Of a stretch of DNA of 64,000 nucleotides, positions 63,981 through 64,000 are shown in pieces (position 1 is the stretch's first letter; every line of letters starts with the position of its first letter). The notes beneath the pieces are model-generated. The model was not told the DNA's origin. It searched no databases and saw only the letters and a list, made by a program, of their open reading frames with translations. The DNA comes from Prevotellaceae bacterium (GTDB lineage: Bacteria; Bacteroidota; Bacteroidia; Bacteroidales; UBA932): contig JAIRNF010000020.1 in NCBI GenBank assembly GCA_031258195.1, positions 1-64,000 of the forward strand, in the 5' to 3' direction. The position numbers and the translations under genes were made by a program.

Positions 63981-64000
63981 AGTAACCGAAAGGTATCCAT

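Overview
This window is a chromosomal piece of a bacterium of the phylum Bacteroidota, most probably an anaerobic Bacteroidales. The signs are: Bacteroides-type -7 promoter boxes (TAnnTTTG) in front of many genes; the large three-domain IspG; an RprX/RprY-like two-component pair; a GldH lipoprotein behind RicT; an alpha2-type glycyl-tRNA synthetase; and an IPExxxVDY-type protein behind rnc. A B12-dependent class II ribonucleotide reductase and an [FeFe]-hydrogenase maturase (HydF) point to anaerobic life. The genus cannot be fixed from the sequence. The many broken genes would fit a host-associated lineage losing genes, but this is inference.

Layout. 1-300: G+C-rich wreck of an IS1595/ISXO2-type transposase running off the left edge. 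0.65-8 kb: dsbD, glyS, small envelope genes, an HD hydrolase, upp and purN. 8.1-11 kb: acpP-fabF-rnc. 11-17.2 kb: a two-component system, a GH16-like protein without catalytic acids, a lipoprotein and lepA. 17.4-22.2 kb: a broken lipoprotein gene, thyA-folA-hydF and a mechanosensitive channel. 22.6-28.4 kb: ricT-gldH-trmB, two frameshifted genes (MGMT-like and a tyrosine phosphatase-like lipoprotein) and an ABC transporter. 28.4-32.8 kb: succinate dehydrogenase/fumarate reductase operon (C, A, B) with two extra genes between its subunits. 33-39.3 kb: two restriction-modification islands, A+T-rich by eye (C5 methylase + nuclease + Vsr; SPPY methylase + PmeII-like nuclease), on either side of an rRNA 2'-O-methyltransferase gene and a sigma-54-type regulator. 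39.4-62.2 kb: dnaE, nrdJ, ispG, envelope proteins, pcm, dprA, queA, truB, rpiB, a P5C dehydrogenase, DUF4294 and DUF2891 proteins, tadA and an RND adaptor. 62.3-64 kb: a graveyard of truncated genes, including STM4013-like and STM4011-like pieces and a HAD hydrolase fragment.

The most striking signal is a family of 13 intergenic elements of about 75-165 bp, spread over the whole window. A typical copy has two arms in inverted orientation. Each arm is itself a mini-hairpin with a GNA loop (GCGAAGC or a covarying version), flanking G/A mismatches and a covarying outer stem, and it starts with GTCAT. Base changes in one side of a stem are matched on the other side, so structure rather than sequence seems to be maintained. 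The elements resemble REP/REPIN repeats in design; no mobilising transposase lies in the window.

A second theme is gene decay by single-base events. At least seven genes or gene fragments are interrupted by one-base indels or an in-frame stop although the rest of the reading frame still looks sound, and one gene has no usable start codon. Real decay and assembly error cannot be separated without reads.
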